In this document: positions 50,575 to 58,341 of the stretch, piece by piece | Layout of the letters: each line of letters begins with the position of its first letter | Numbering within the stretch: position 1 is the first letter of the stretch | From: Pseudomonas sp. CCI4.2 | Lineage (GTDB): Bacteria; Pseudomonadota; Gammaproteobacteria; Pseudomonadales; Pseudomonadaceae | Direction: 5' to 3' | Length of the DNA stretch: 64,000 nucleotides | Assembly (NCBI RefSeq): GCF_034350045.1 | Contig: NZ_CP133781.1 | Coordinates: forward strand, 2,758,001-2,822,000 | Made by a program: the position numbers and the translations under genes | Notes under the pieces: generated by a model | Told to the model about the DNA's origin: nothing | Databases searched by the model: none | What the model saw: the letters and a program-made list of their open reading frames with translations, nothing else

Positions 50575-51783
50575 ATGACATCGGTCTGGCGTAACAGTGG
50601 GTGGATTTTGCTCGGGAGCGCGCTGATTCTTGCGTTGTCCTTGGGCGTGCGGCACGGTTTTGGTTTGTTTCTGGCACCAATGAGTGCGCAGTTCGGCTGG
50701 GGTCGCGAGGTTTTTGCGTTCGCCATCGCGTTTCAAAACTTGATATGGGGCTTGGCCCAACCCTTTGCCGGTGCGCTTGCCGACCGTTTCGGCGCGTCGA
50801 AAGTGGTATTTGTCGGGGGCGTGCTCTACGCGTTGGGATTGGCCTGCATGGGTATGGCCGATTCGCCACTGTCGTTATCGTTGAGCGCAGGTTTACTGAT
50901 CGGTATCGGTTTGTCCGGCACCTCGTTCTCGGTGATCCTCGGGGTGGTTGGTCGAGCGCTACCCGCCGAAAAACGCAGCATGGGCATGGGCCTCGCCAGC
51001 GCGGCAGGTTCGTTTGGTCAATTCGCCATGCTCCCTGGAACCCTTGGCCTGATTGGTTGGCTCGGGTGGTCCACGGCGCTGTTGGCGCTGGGCCTGCTGG
51101 TGGCCTTGATCCTGCCGTTGGTGACCATGCTCAAGGATGTCCCATTGCCCAAGACCGGTGGCGAGCAGACCCTGCGCGAAGCGTTGCACGAAGCCTGCAC
51201 CCATTCAGGCTTTTGGCTCTTGGCCCTGGGATTTTTCGTCTGCGGCTTCCAAGTGGTATTTATCGGCGTGCATTTGCCGTCTTACCTGGTTGACCAACAC
51301 TTGCCCGCCAAAGTTGGCACCACGGTGCTGGCGCTGATTGGCTTGTTCAATGTGTTCGGCACCTACCTTGCCGGTTGGCTCGGAGGCCGCCTATCCAAGC
51401 CGCGATTGCTGACGGCTCTTTACCTGCTCCGGGCCGTGGTGATCACGGCGTTTGTGTCGGTGCCGGTGACCGAAACCACTGCGTACTTGTTCGGTGTCGC
51501 CATGGGGCTTCTTTGGTTGTCCACGGTGCCGCTGACGAACGGTACCGTTGCGACCTTGTTCGGCGTGCGTAATTTGTCGATGCTCGGCGGTATCGTCTTC
51601 TTATTCCACCAACTGGGTGCCTTCCTTGGCGGCTGGTTGGGTGGCGTCGTGTATGACCGCACCGGGAGCTACGATTTGATTTGGCAGGTCTCGATTCTGC
51701 TTAGTGTGTTGGCCGCTGCCTTGAACTGGCCGGTGCGCGAGCGCCCCGTGGCGCGGTTGCAAGCAATGGGCACTCCGGCGTGA
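50575..51783 (+). CDS. MFS transporter
   Basis: A 402-residue permease of the major facilitator superfamily with about 12 helices. It opens GWILLGSALILALSLGVRHGFGLFLAPMS, resembling oxalate/formate-type and monocarboxylate MFS proteins, and has GALADRFGASKVV between helices 2 and 3. ATG 50575 has CGGAG 8-9 bp upstream. The substrate is unknown; no link to cobalamin can be shown. A 40-codon frame overlaps its stop (GTGA). Confidence 0.88.
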   Translation: MTSVWRNSGWILLGSALILALSLGVRHGFGLFLAPMSAQFGWGREVFAFAIAFQNLIWGLAQPFAGALADRFGASKVVFVGGVLYALGLACMGMADSPLSLSLSAGLLIGIGLSGTSFSVILGVVGRALPAEKRSMGMGLASAAGSFGQFAMLPGTLGLIGWLGWSTALLALGLLVALILPLVTMLKDVPLPKTGGEQTLREALHEACTHSGFWLLALGFFVCGFQVVFIGVHLPSYLVDQHLPAKVGTTVLALIGLFNVFGTYLAGWLGGRLSKPRLLTALYLLRAVVITAFVSVPVTETTAYLFGVAMGLLWLSTVPLTNGTVATLFGVRNLSMLGGIVFLFHQLGAFLGGWLGGVVYDRTGSYDLIWQVSILLSVLAAALNWPVRERPVARLQAMGTPA

Positions 51784-51902
51784 ACGGCGTCTGGCCGTGG
51801 ATCGGTGGCATGAGCCTTGGGGTTTTGCTGCTGGCGTTAGTGTGGTGGGGTTGGCAGCGTGTAGGCTTGGGCGCGCTGCAACTGGGGATGAGCCTGTGCT
51901 AG
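51780..51902 (+). CDS. Possible 40-residue single-span membrane protein
   Basis: A GTG-initiated frame overlapping the MFS stop (GTGA): VNGVWPWIGGMSLGVLLLAL.. ending GLGALQLGMSLC. It has one strongly hydrophobic helix (about 8-24) with tryptophans at the membrane boundary. The coupling resembles that of real operon genes, but no separate ribosome site is seen and conservation is unknown to me. It might be a small accessory subunit or just the remnant of an MFS C-terminus. Confidence 0.45.
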   Translation: MNGVWPWIGGMSLGVLLLALVWWGWQRVGLGALQLGMSLC

Positions 51903-51970
51903 GCAGGTAGGGCGCCGAGGAGTATTTTGTTTTTCGAGCACATTGACCCTACGATGCACGGGATGCCGTC

Positions 51971-52522
51971 ATGACAATTCGTTGGTTTTCAGTTCCTGTA
52001 TTGCTGTTGGCCATTGCTGGAACAGCGCTGGCTGCCGAATGCCCGCCGCTGTTGCAGGGTGAGTTACCGAAGCTGCGCGCTAAAGAAAATATCGACCTGT
52101 GCAAGCGTTTTGAGGGCAAGCCGCTGGTGGTGGTGAACACTGCAAGCTTTTGTGGTTTTGCGCCTCAGTTTAAAAGCCTTGAGGCGTTGAATCAGCGCTA
52201 CAAATCCCAGGGTCTCGAAGTGATTGGCGTGCCATCAAACGACTTCAAGCAGGAGTCTAAGGACGGCGCCGAGACCGCCAAGGTTTGCTACGTGAATTAC
52301 GGCGTGACCTTCACCATGACCGATCCGCAAACGGTCAAAGGGCCTGACGCTACGCACCTCTTCAAAGTGCTGGCTGAACAAAGCAGCGCGCCGCGTTGGA
52401 ATTTTTATAAATACGTCATCGACCGTCAGGGCCGGGTTATCGCGAATTTTTCCAGCCTGACCAAGCCGGATGACCCCGCGATGATTACCGCTGTCGAGCA
52501 GGCCATCGCTTCCAAGCCGTGA
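51971..52522 (+). CDS. Periplasmic glutathione peroxidase-like protein
   Basis: A 183-residue protein with signal peptide [21 protein letters not shown] (cut near 21/22). The thioredoxin fold carries [20 protein letters not shown] with the peroxidatic Cys, and [24 protein letters not shown], a shortened version of the second motif. The W in [11 protein letters not shown] is kept. Export is unusual for this family but common in pseudomonads. A bidirectional terminator follows 16 bp after the stop. Confidence 0.88.
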   Translation: MTIRWFSVPVLLLAIAGTALAAECPPLLQGELPKLRAKENIDLCKRFEGKPLVVVNTASFCGFAPQFKSLEALNQRYKSQGLEVIGVPSNDFKQESKDGAETAKVCYVNYGVTFTMTDPQTVKGPDATHLFKVLAEQSSAPRWNFYKYVIDRQGRVIANFSSLTKPDDPAMITAVEQAIASKP

Positions 52523-52538
52523 GCCAAATCGAAGCGAT

Positions 52539-52576
52539 AAAAAAGCCCCACTGCCATCGCTGGCGGTAGGGCTTTT
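52539..52576. terminator. Bidirectional terminator between glutathione peroxidase and FadL-type genes
   Basis: AAAAAGCCCCACTGCCA and TGGCGGTAGGGCTTTTT form a long stem around TCGC, with A and T flanks. It lies between two converging genes. Confidence 0.92.
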
Positions 52577-52621
52577 TCGTATTCGTCTGGCAGGCTTTTC
52601 AGCCTGCCGCGAACGGGCGCA

Positions 52622-53887
52622 TCAGAAGCGGTAGGTTACAGACGAACCGAAGCCGTTGGCGCTGTTGTGGTACGTGGCGTTGTAGGGCGCGCCCTTACCG
52701 GTGTCGTTGACCGACACGCTTTCTTCTTTCAAGTAAGAATAAGCGACGTCGATAGTGATGTGATCGGTTGGGCTCCAGCCAGCGCCCAAGCTGAATATGC
52801 GGCGGTCGCCCGTTGGAATCCGCACCGAACGATTAAGGTTGTTGGTAGGCGATTGGTCAACCGAGAAACCGGCACGCAGCACGATCTCTTTGTTCAACTG
52901 GTACGAAGCACCGATGGCGTGAGCCCAGGTGTTATGCCAGTTTTCTGGCTCGCTAATCGTTCCAAGAGGACCGCCGTTGCCGCCCAGCTGTGCTGGAACA
53001 CCTTCGTTATTGACGGTGATGTCTTTGAGGCGGCTCCAACGTGTCCAGGTGCTGCCCGCGTACACGGTCCAGTCTTGGTTAAGCTTCTGGGTGATCGAGA
53101 AGTCAACCGATTCTGGCGTGGTCAGATCCAGGCCGCCGTCGAACTTTAGGCCGTTAGGGCCGAAATTGGCGCCAGAGTACTTGGTGTTACCTTCCAGGCC
53201 GTAGCTAACCTTGGAGTGATAGGTCAAGCCCAGGTTCGTGGTCGCAGTCGGCGTGACGAGGATACCGACGTTGTAACCCCAGGCGTTGTCGTCACCATTG
53301 ATGCGCGCTTTGCCATCGTTGGTGCCGGCAGGATTCAATTGTATGGCCGAGGTCAACTCACCTTTGATGTGGTTGAAGGTCGGACCTATACCGATCGACA
53401 CGTAGTCGTTGAATGCATAGCTGACGGTGGGTTGAACCGTGATGACCGAGACCTTGCTCTTGTCACCGTAGTAGCGACCCTGGAAGCTTTTTTCGTAGTC
53501 GGTGACTAGGCCAAACGGTGCATAGATGCCCAGACCAAAGGCCCAGTGCTCGTCGATGGGTTTGACGTAGTAACCAAAAGGCACAACGGTGACTGGAACC
53601 ATGTCACCATTGTTCGTGCTGCCAGGTTGGCCGCTGGTGTGTTTGAGGTCGGTGCTGGCATCGATAGCAGCCGCTCCCACGCTGATTTGTTCGCGCTTGA
53701 TCTTCGACATACCGGCCGGGTTACCGACAACGGTGCTCGCATCCTCGGCGGAGGACGAGCGTCCAGCGAAGCCGGTTCCCATCCCGCTAACGCTTTGTTC
53801 GTTGAGTGCAAAGCCGCTTGCGAAGAGCTGGGTGGAGATAAGGCCTACAGCGAGGCTAAGTGTGGTCTTGAGCATTACTTTTTTCAT
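52622..53887 (-). CDS. OmpP1/FadL-family outer-membrane transporter
   Basis: A 421-residue beta-barrel for hydrophobic substrates such as long-chain fatty acids. A signal peptide (MKKVMLKTTLSLAVGLISTQLFA, cut near 23) is followed by SGFALNEQSVSGMGTGFAGR, close to the family N-terminal hatch sequence, and by NPAGMSKI. It ends in an aromatic residue (VTYRF), as outer-membrane barrels do. Pseudomonads have several FadL paralogues, so I give no symbol. Confidence 0.92.
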   Translation of the reverse strand: MKKVMLKTTLSLAVGLISTQLFASGFALNEQSVSGMGTGFAGRSSSAEDASTVVGNPAGMSKIKREQISVGAAAIDASTDLKHTSGQPGSTNNGDMVPVTVVPFGYYVKPIDEHWAFGLGIYAPFGLVTDYEKSFQGRYYGDKSKVSVITVQPTVSYAFNDYVSIGIGPTFNHIKGELTSAIQLNPAGTNDGKARINGDDNAWGYNVGILVTPTATTNLGLTYHSKVSYGLEGNTKYSGANFGPNGLKFDGGLDLTTPESVDFSITQKLNQDWTVYAGSTWTRWSRLKDITVNNEGVPAQLGGNGGPLGTISEPENWHNTWAHAIGASYQLNKEIVLRAGFSVDQSPTNNLNRSVRIPTGDRRIFSLGAGWSPTDHITIDVAYSYLKEESVSVNDTGKGAPYNATYHNSANGFGSSVTYRF

Positions 53888-54037
53888 TATTAGAACTCCG
53901 TGTTGATCACCGAGCGGAAATTACCAAGATTTTCGCCGTAGCGCCATAGCCTGAATTGCCCGAGATAGAGCCTTTTTGTAGGACAATTTGCCCAAACTGC
54001 ATTGATCTGCAGTGAATCCGTGCAGTCGACCGAGATT

Positions 54038-54517
54038 TCAAGCAAGTTGCTGACGTCTAGTTACACAATTTTGCCAAGCCGCTGCAAAGTCGCGCAAACG
54101 ACCTTGGGGTTGGAAGGTTTGCCGCCAGATTCTGGCCATGCCCAATACATCGCTGGTGGCGGGCAGCGGCGACCCTTGGGCCTCGATGAGTAACCAAGCG
54201 ATGGCGGTGGCATAACGCAGATTGACGGTGAGTTCGAGGTGGGGACCTTTGAGAAACGCGTGTTGGCTGGCAAGGCCGCGAACCAGGCTGGCGCGGTCCG
54301 GGTCTAGCGCCAAGTAATTGTCCCAAAGCTGTTGATGGCGTAACTCGGTGATGCGGTAGAGCCCGTGACCTCGACGGCTGTCCAGCGCGTCGCCCAGCGC
54401 GGATTGGCTGGCGGCGATTCCAAGTAACAAGTATTCGGCAGTGGGGCTATGGCAACCGAGATAGATCAACGTCGGACGGATAACATGGCGGCTTAACTCA
54501 CTGGCAGCGATTCCCAT
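54038..54517 (-). CDS. Conserved hypothetical protein, lysozyme-fold-like
   Basis: A 159-residue protein with an AGAGGG ribosome site before ATG 54517. The stretch LLGIAASQSALG..HGLYRITELR..LWDNYLA resembles, from memory, small phage proteins of lysozyme-like fold (pattern A-x-E-S-x-L-G, then G-x-Y-Q, then W-D-N-Y-L). Here the catalytic glutamate position seems to be Q38. There is no signal peptide. If the likeness holds, this may be a domesticated, inactive descendant of a phage lysis protein. Otherwise the function is unknown. Confidence 0.7.
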   Translation of the reverse strand: MGIAASELSRHVIRPTLIYLGCHSPTAEYLLLGIAASQSALGDALDSRRGHGLYRITELRHQQLWDNYLALDPDRASLVRGLASQHAFLKGPHLELTVNLRYATAIAWLLIEAQGSPLPATSDVLGMARIWRQTFQPQGRLRDFAAAWQNCVTRRQQLA

Positions 54518-54848
54518 AAAGCCCTCTTGGCATCCCTGGAATACGTGATGACCGGCGCGGCTCAGGTGCTTGGCAGCGGTGAATCGGATAGAGCCCGCCG
54601 GAAGCAGCTAGGGGCCGCTTAGTTGAAGTGTAGTGTCATATTTCGCGTGTAACGGACTGTTTTTAAAATATTTGTTGCCACCAAAATCCCTTGATATATC
54701 CCTTGGGACTTAACCAGCACCGTTGTGCCCATAGAAACGCAAGGGCGGCAGTTGGAATTGCCCTGGAAGATCGCGGCCAATAAAAAGCCCCGCTTTGAGG
54801 GCGAGGCTTTGTAAATGAGCGCTTCAAACAGCGAAGGGCATCACTCCA
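54518..54848. other. Intergenic region with a terminator at its right end
   Basis: 331 bp upstream of the lysozyme-like gene. Apart from the terminator at 54782-54812 I find no gene or repeat; the part near 54660-54710 is AT-rich. Confidence 0.5.
54782..54812 (-). terminator. Terminator of the 74-residue gene
   Basis: On the minus strand AAAGCCTCGC, CCTCAAA, GCGGGGCTTT, then TTA: a 10-bp stem with one G-U pair and a U-rich end, 37 bp after the stop at 54849. Confidence 0.8.
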
Positions 54849-55073
54849 TCAGGCAACCAGTGCCTGACGAGTGCGGTCGATCACGGCTTGCAGCGGTTCG
54901 GCGCTGGAATACTGATCGGGGTACAGGCGTTCGCTGTGACGAGCGATACCGTGTTCGTTGACGATGGTGAAGCTGAAGCAGCCTTTGCGAGCGGCCATGA
55001 TTAGGCAATTCATCGGAGCAAAAGCGTTAGTCAGGGTGCGGATGGCGTCCTGGGTCTGGGTATGAGTGGTCAT
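54849..55073 (-). CDS. Small conserved protein, 74 residues
   Basis: Starts MTTHTQTQDAIRTLTNAFAP at ATG 55073; the longer open frame to 55100 is unsupported. A compact alpha/beta pattern (AFAPMNCLIMAARKGCFSFT.. and PLQAVIDRTRQAL) is loosely like the DUF1652 family of pseudomonads, but I cannot confirm that. There is no signal peptide. It has its own terminator and a long upstream region. Function unknown. Confidence 0.75.
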   Translation of the reverse strand: MTTHTQTQDAIRTLTNAFAPMNCLIMAARKGCFSFTIVNEHGIARHSERLYPDQYSSAEPLQAVIDRTRQALVA

Positions 55074-56181
55074 GGTTGGGTGTTTCCTAACAAGCGACAC
55101 AGCATAAAGCCGTGTAAAAATAAAACGTTCCAGTAAACGCGGGCCCGTGCTTCAAATGCAACGTGGCTGGGCGAGTAACCTGACTGGAACAACGCAGACA
55201 GTTGGAGCGCGCTCAATCGTATGGCGCTCGGGCTGACCGGTAGGTACTTAGGAGGGCAGGCGGCACAACAATGGCAAAGGTTCGACGCCAGAGGTGGAGA
55301 TCCTGATCAATTTGCAGGCTGGTTCAATCAGTGCATCAGAGCTGCTAACACCCTTCCCGTTATTGAGGAAGGCAGTGTATCGAGTTCATGCCTGGAAACC
55401 ATCGAGGTGGTCGATCCCTTTTTTTCGGCAATGTTTTTCGCATTCTAAATGCGTTTGCCGGGGGATTTGTTCGACCAGAATTGACTTTCAGCTTGGTACT
55501 AACGGCGGCAATGCTAACGGATTGAATCGTTAAAGGGAAGGGCAACCGTACAAATAATGCGAATGAGGTTTTCCGTGCCTTCCTGCACTCAATAGAATCC
55601 GAGACGTCGCCAAGCAGGCAGAGGAACCTTCCTGGCTATAAAACTGCGTCTTTATAACTATCCGTAATTGACTTGTACACATGGCCGCTTCCCTCGGTCT
55701 GGTCGTCATGACGCGAAAGGGCCGACGTGTGATTTTTTCGCGTGAATAATTAAGTCAATGAAAAATATCGTTTTTTTTCACTGGTGAAAAAATCGTCAGT
55801 TTGAACGCAGGCCCCATTCCACTTGCGTTTGCGACAGTTCAAGGTGGGTTGTCCACTGAGTTATCCACAGCTTCTGTGGATTGTCCCAAGCGCTTGCTCT
55901 AGCTCGGGGGTGCGGCGATTATTTTTGGCAAAATGGCATTATTCGAATTGAGAAATTCTTTCTTACTCAAGAAATAGCTATAACTTTCCGCTATTAATCT
56001 GTTGGCATATTTACGTGCGCACGCCCTGTGCGGGCTGGTCGGGATGCGCGCTTCACTCCGTTGAAAAATAGGGTAGAGTCGCGCGCCTTTATTAGCGCCC
56101 GTTACGGGTATGGATCTGCCACTTCTGCGACCGACGGGTATCATTACCGGGTTTGTTCGATGATGGTGTTTGGGAGTTCTT
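55074..56181. other. Long intergenic region (1.1 kb) without a supported gene
   Basis: Open frames here (for example 55221-55448) have poor ribosome sites and no recognisable product. The part 55735-55800 is AT-rich (GTGAATAATTAAGTCAATGA and GTTTTTTTTCACTGG). DnaA-box-like sites cluster at 55849-55883. The last 100 bp form the rmuC leader. An unannotated small RNA or a decayed gene could lie in 55100-55700, but nothing in the sequence proves it. Confidence 0.5.
55849..55883. promoter_or_regulatory. Cluster of DnaA-box-like sites
   Basis: TTGTCCACT (55849-55857, two mismatches), TTATCCACA (55861-55869, perfect) and TGTGGATTG (55875-55883, reverse, one mismatch) lie within 35 bp beside an AT-rich stretch. 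No dnaA, dnaN or rpmH is near, so this is not the chromosomal origin. It may titrate DnaA or regulate a neighbour. Confidence 0.5.
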
Positions 56182-57660
56182 ATGGCATTGGACCTGACCA
56201 GCGTATTGCTTGGCCTTGGTGTGGCGGCGTTGCCGTTGTTGGCACTTGTGTGGCAACTGCAACGGCGGCTGGCGCAACAGCGTGCGCAGGCCGCCCTGCT
56301 CGACGAGCGCTTGAGCACTGCGCAAATGGCGCAGGATGGCCTCAATGCTCAGCTTGATGCTGCTCGTGACGAAATCAGCGATCTGAGCCACGCCAACGCC
56401 GCCAAGCAAGCGGAACTTGCCGCCACGCGTCGCGAAGTTGAGCTGTTGCAACAGGAGCGCCTCGCCGCCCACGATGCTGCCCAGCTCTGGAATCTGGAGC
56501 GGGCGAGTAAAGAGTCTGAACTGCGGCATCTCGATGCGCGGTGTGCATCGCTGGGTGCTGAGTTGCGAGAGCAGCAAGAAAGCCATCAACAGCGCCTGAG
56601 TGATCTTCAGGGGTCCAGGGATGAATTGCGTGCGCAATTTGCTGAACTGGCCAGCAAAATATTCGACGAACGGGAGCAGCGGTTCGCTGAAACCAGTCAG
56701 CAGCAGCTCGGACAACTCCTGAATCCGTTGAAAGAACGTATTCAATCGTTTGAAAAGCGCGTGGAGGAAAGTTATCAACAAGAAGCCCGGGAGCGGTTCT
56801 CGCTGGGTAAAGAGCTGGAGCGTCTGCAACAGTTGAACCAGCGTCTAAGCGACGAAGCCACCAATTTGACCCGTGCGCTCAAGGGGCAAAAGACCCAAGG
56901 TAACTGGGGTGAGCTGATCCTTGAGCGAGTGCTGGAACACGCGGGCCTGGAAAAAGGCCGCGAATACCAGACTCAGGTCAGCCTGAAAGGGCCGGACGGT
57001 GAGCGCTTCCAGCCGGACGTATTGATTATGTTGCCCGGCGATAAGCAAGTAGTGGTCGACGCCAAAGTCAGCCTGACTGCTTACCAGCAGTACGTGTCTG
57101 CCGACGATGAGCTAATTGGCCAAGTCGCGCTGAAACAACATGTGCTGTCGTTGCGCAATCACGTCAAAGGCTTGTCAGGCAAGGATTACAAGCGTCTTGA
57201 AGGGTTGCATAGCCTTGATTTTGTCCTGTTGTTTGTGCCCATCGAGGCGGCCTTTTCCGCCGCGCTGCAAGCGGAACCGAACCTGTTTCAAGAAGCATTC
57301 GACCGCAACATTGTTATCGTCAGCCCCACCACGTTGCTCGCGACATTGCGGGTGATCGACAGCCTGTGGAAGCAAGAGCGGCAAAGCCAGAACGCCAGGG
57401 AAATCGCCGAACGTGCGGGCTGGCTGTACGACAAGTTTGTACTGTTTATTCAGGACCTCGACGAGGTGGGCAATCGCTTGCAGCAACTTGATAAAGCCTA
57501 CGGTGCAGCCCGCAACAAGCTGACTGAAGGCCGTGGCAATCTGGTCAGCCGCAGCGAGCAATTGAAGTTGCTGGGCGCCAGAGCGAGTAAAAACCTGCCA
57601 GCCGAGTTGCTCGAACGGGCCATGACCGATGAAGACGGTGTGCTGCAACTGCCAGAGTGA
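56182..57660 (+). CDS. rmuC: DNA recombination protein RmuC
   Basis: A 492-residue protein with an N-terminal membrane helix (VLLGLGVAALPLLALVW), a long coiled coil over about 30-200 (rich in Q, E, L, R), and the RmuC nuclease-like domain with GNWGELILERVLEHAGL, PDVLIMLPGDKQVVVDAKVSL and DFVLLFVPIEAAF. RmuC limits inversions at short inverted repeats in E. coli. ATG 56182 has GGGAG 7 bp upstream. Confidence 0.95.
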   Translation: MALDLTSVLLGLGVAALPLLALVWQLQRRLAQQRAQAALLDERLSTAQMAQDGLNAQLDAARDEISDLSHANAAKQAELAATRREVELLQQERLAAHDAAQLWNLERASKESELRHLDARCASLGAELREQQESHQQRLSDLQGSRDELRAQFAELASKIFDEREQRFAETSQQQLGQLLNPLKERIQSFEKRVEESYQQEARERFSLGKELERLQQLNQRLSDEATNLTRALKGQKTQGNWGELILERVLEHAGLEKGREYQTQVSLKGPDGERFQPDVLIMLPGDKQVVVDAKVSLTAYQQYVSADDELIGQVALKQHVLSLRNHVKGLSGKDYKRLEGLHSLDFVLLFVPIEAAFSAALQAEPNLFQEAFDRNIVIVSPTTLLATLRVIDSLWKQERQSQNAREIAERAGWLYDKFVLFIQDLDEVGNRLQQLDKAYGAARNKLTEGRGNLVSRSEQLKLLGARASKNLPAELLERAMTDEDGVLQLPE

Positions 57661-57841
57661 AATGAAAACCGTTACTCTTAGGTCCGTATTACTCGACGAG
57701 TGGTTTGTGTCTTGAGACTTAATGTCACAAATTCTTCCCGCGACATTCGGAAGCAGGCGTAAAGTACGACATCGCACTATGATCAGTAAGACGCGGCAAG
57801 GCGTATGTCAGTCGCGGAGTATTTCCCTGAAGGGGGGCGTT

Positions 57842-57964
57842 ATGAACAGTAAATTGCAAGAATGGCTCCATGATTTCGGCGTTGCCCTTGGCCTGATCGA
57901 ACGACCAAAGCTGCAACCTATTCCGGTTCGTACGGATGAAGAGCGTCGTCGCCCTCGTCGATAA
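57842..57964 (+). CDS. Small basic protein, 40 residues
   Basis: Starts MNSKLQEWLHDFGVALGLIE and ends in a basic tail, EERRRPRR. AGGGGG lies 5 bp before ATG 57842. An amphipathic helix (about 4-18) precedes a proline-containing linker. I recall a near-identical short protein annotated in several pseudomonads, which supports a real gene. It is convergent with the ACP-like gene, stops 11 bp apart. Function unknown; an RNA- or nucleic-acid-binding tail is possible. Confidence 0.7.
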   Translation: MNSKLQEWLHDFGVALGLIERPKLQPIPVRTDEERRRPRR

Positions 57965-57975
57965 GTGCTCGGTAT

Positions 57976-58236
57976 TTAATCGTTTTCAGTCAGTACCAGA
58001 ATCACATCCACTAGAATTTGCAGCGTCAGATGTTCGGGCGCTTTGTGGATCCGGTCTCTGATTCGGGTGGGGAAGACGATGCCAAATTCAAATTCCAGCT
58101 GATCGAGCAATCCCTCGATCTCTGGCGCCTCCAACGCCAAGTCCTTGAGCGTTGCGTCTTCGCGGATTTGTGCTTTATCAATCAGCATCACGCCAAGCGT
58201 ATTGTGAAGCTGTTGCTGAATATCTAGCCGCTCCAT
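57976..58236 (-). CDS. Acyl-carrier-protein-like protein lacking the prosthetic-group serine
   Basis: An 86-residue acidic protein: MERLDIQQQLHNTLGVMLID.. with DATLKDLALEAPEIEGLLDQ then LEFEFGIVFP. The spacing and the LExEFGI helix match acyl carrier proteins, where the equivalent of EAPEIE would be DSLD/E. The serine that takes phosphopantetheine is replaced (A37). So this may be an ACP-fold protein with another role, such as protein binding. The likeness rests on pattern only. Confidence 0.7.
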   Translation of the reverse strand: MERLDIQQQLHNTLGVMLIDKAQIREDATLKDLALEAPEIEGLLDQLEFEFGIVFPTRIRDRIHKAPEHLTLQILVDVILVLTEND

Positions 58237-58341
58237 GACAAACCTGCATCCGTCACTAACAGAAATGGGCCCTGTACTCTCGCAACCAAGGCCCTAGTCA
58301 ATAAGGCTAGCTCACTCCGGTATTCCGCGCTGTCGCCCTCC

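Noticed and set aside
55221..55448. A 75-codon frame in the long intergenic region
   Set aside because: No usable ribosome site, and the product has no recognisable domain. The nearby AGGAGG (about 55250) is inside the frame, not before it.
55849..55883. Chromosomal replication origin
   Set aside because: DnaA boxes are few and the usual origin neighbours (dnaA, dnaN, rpmH, parAB) are absent.
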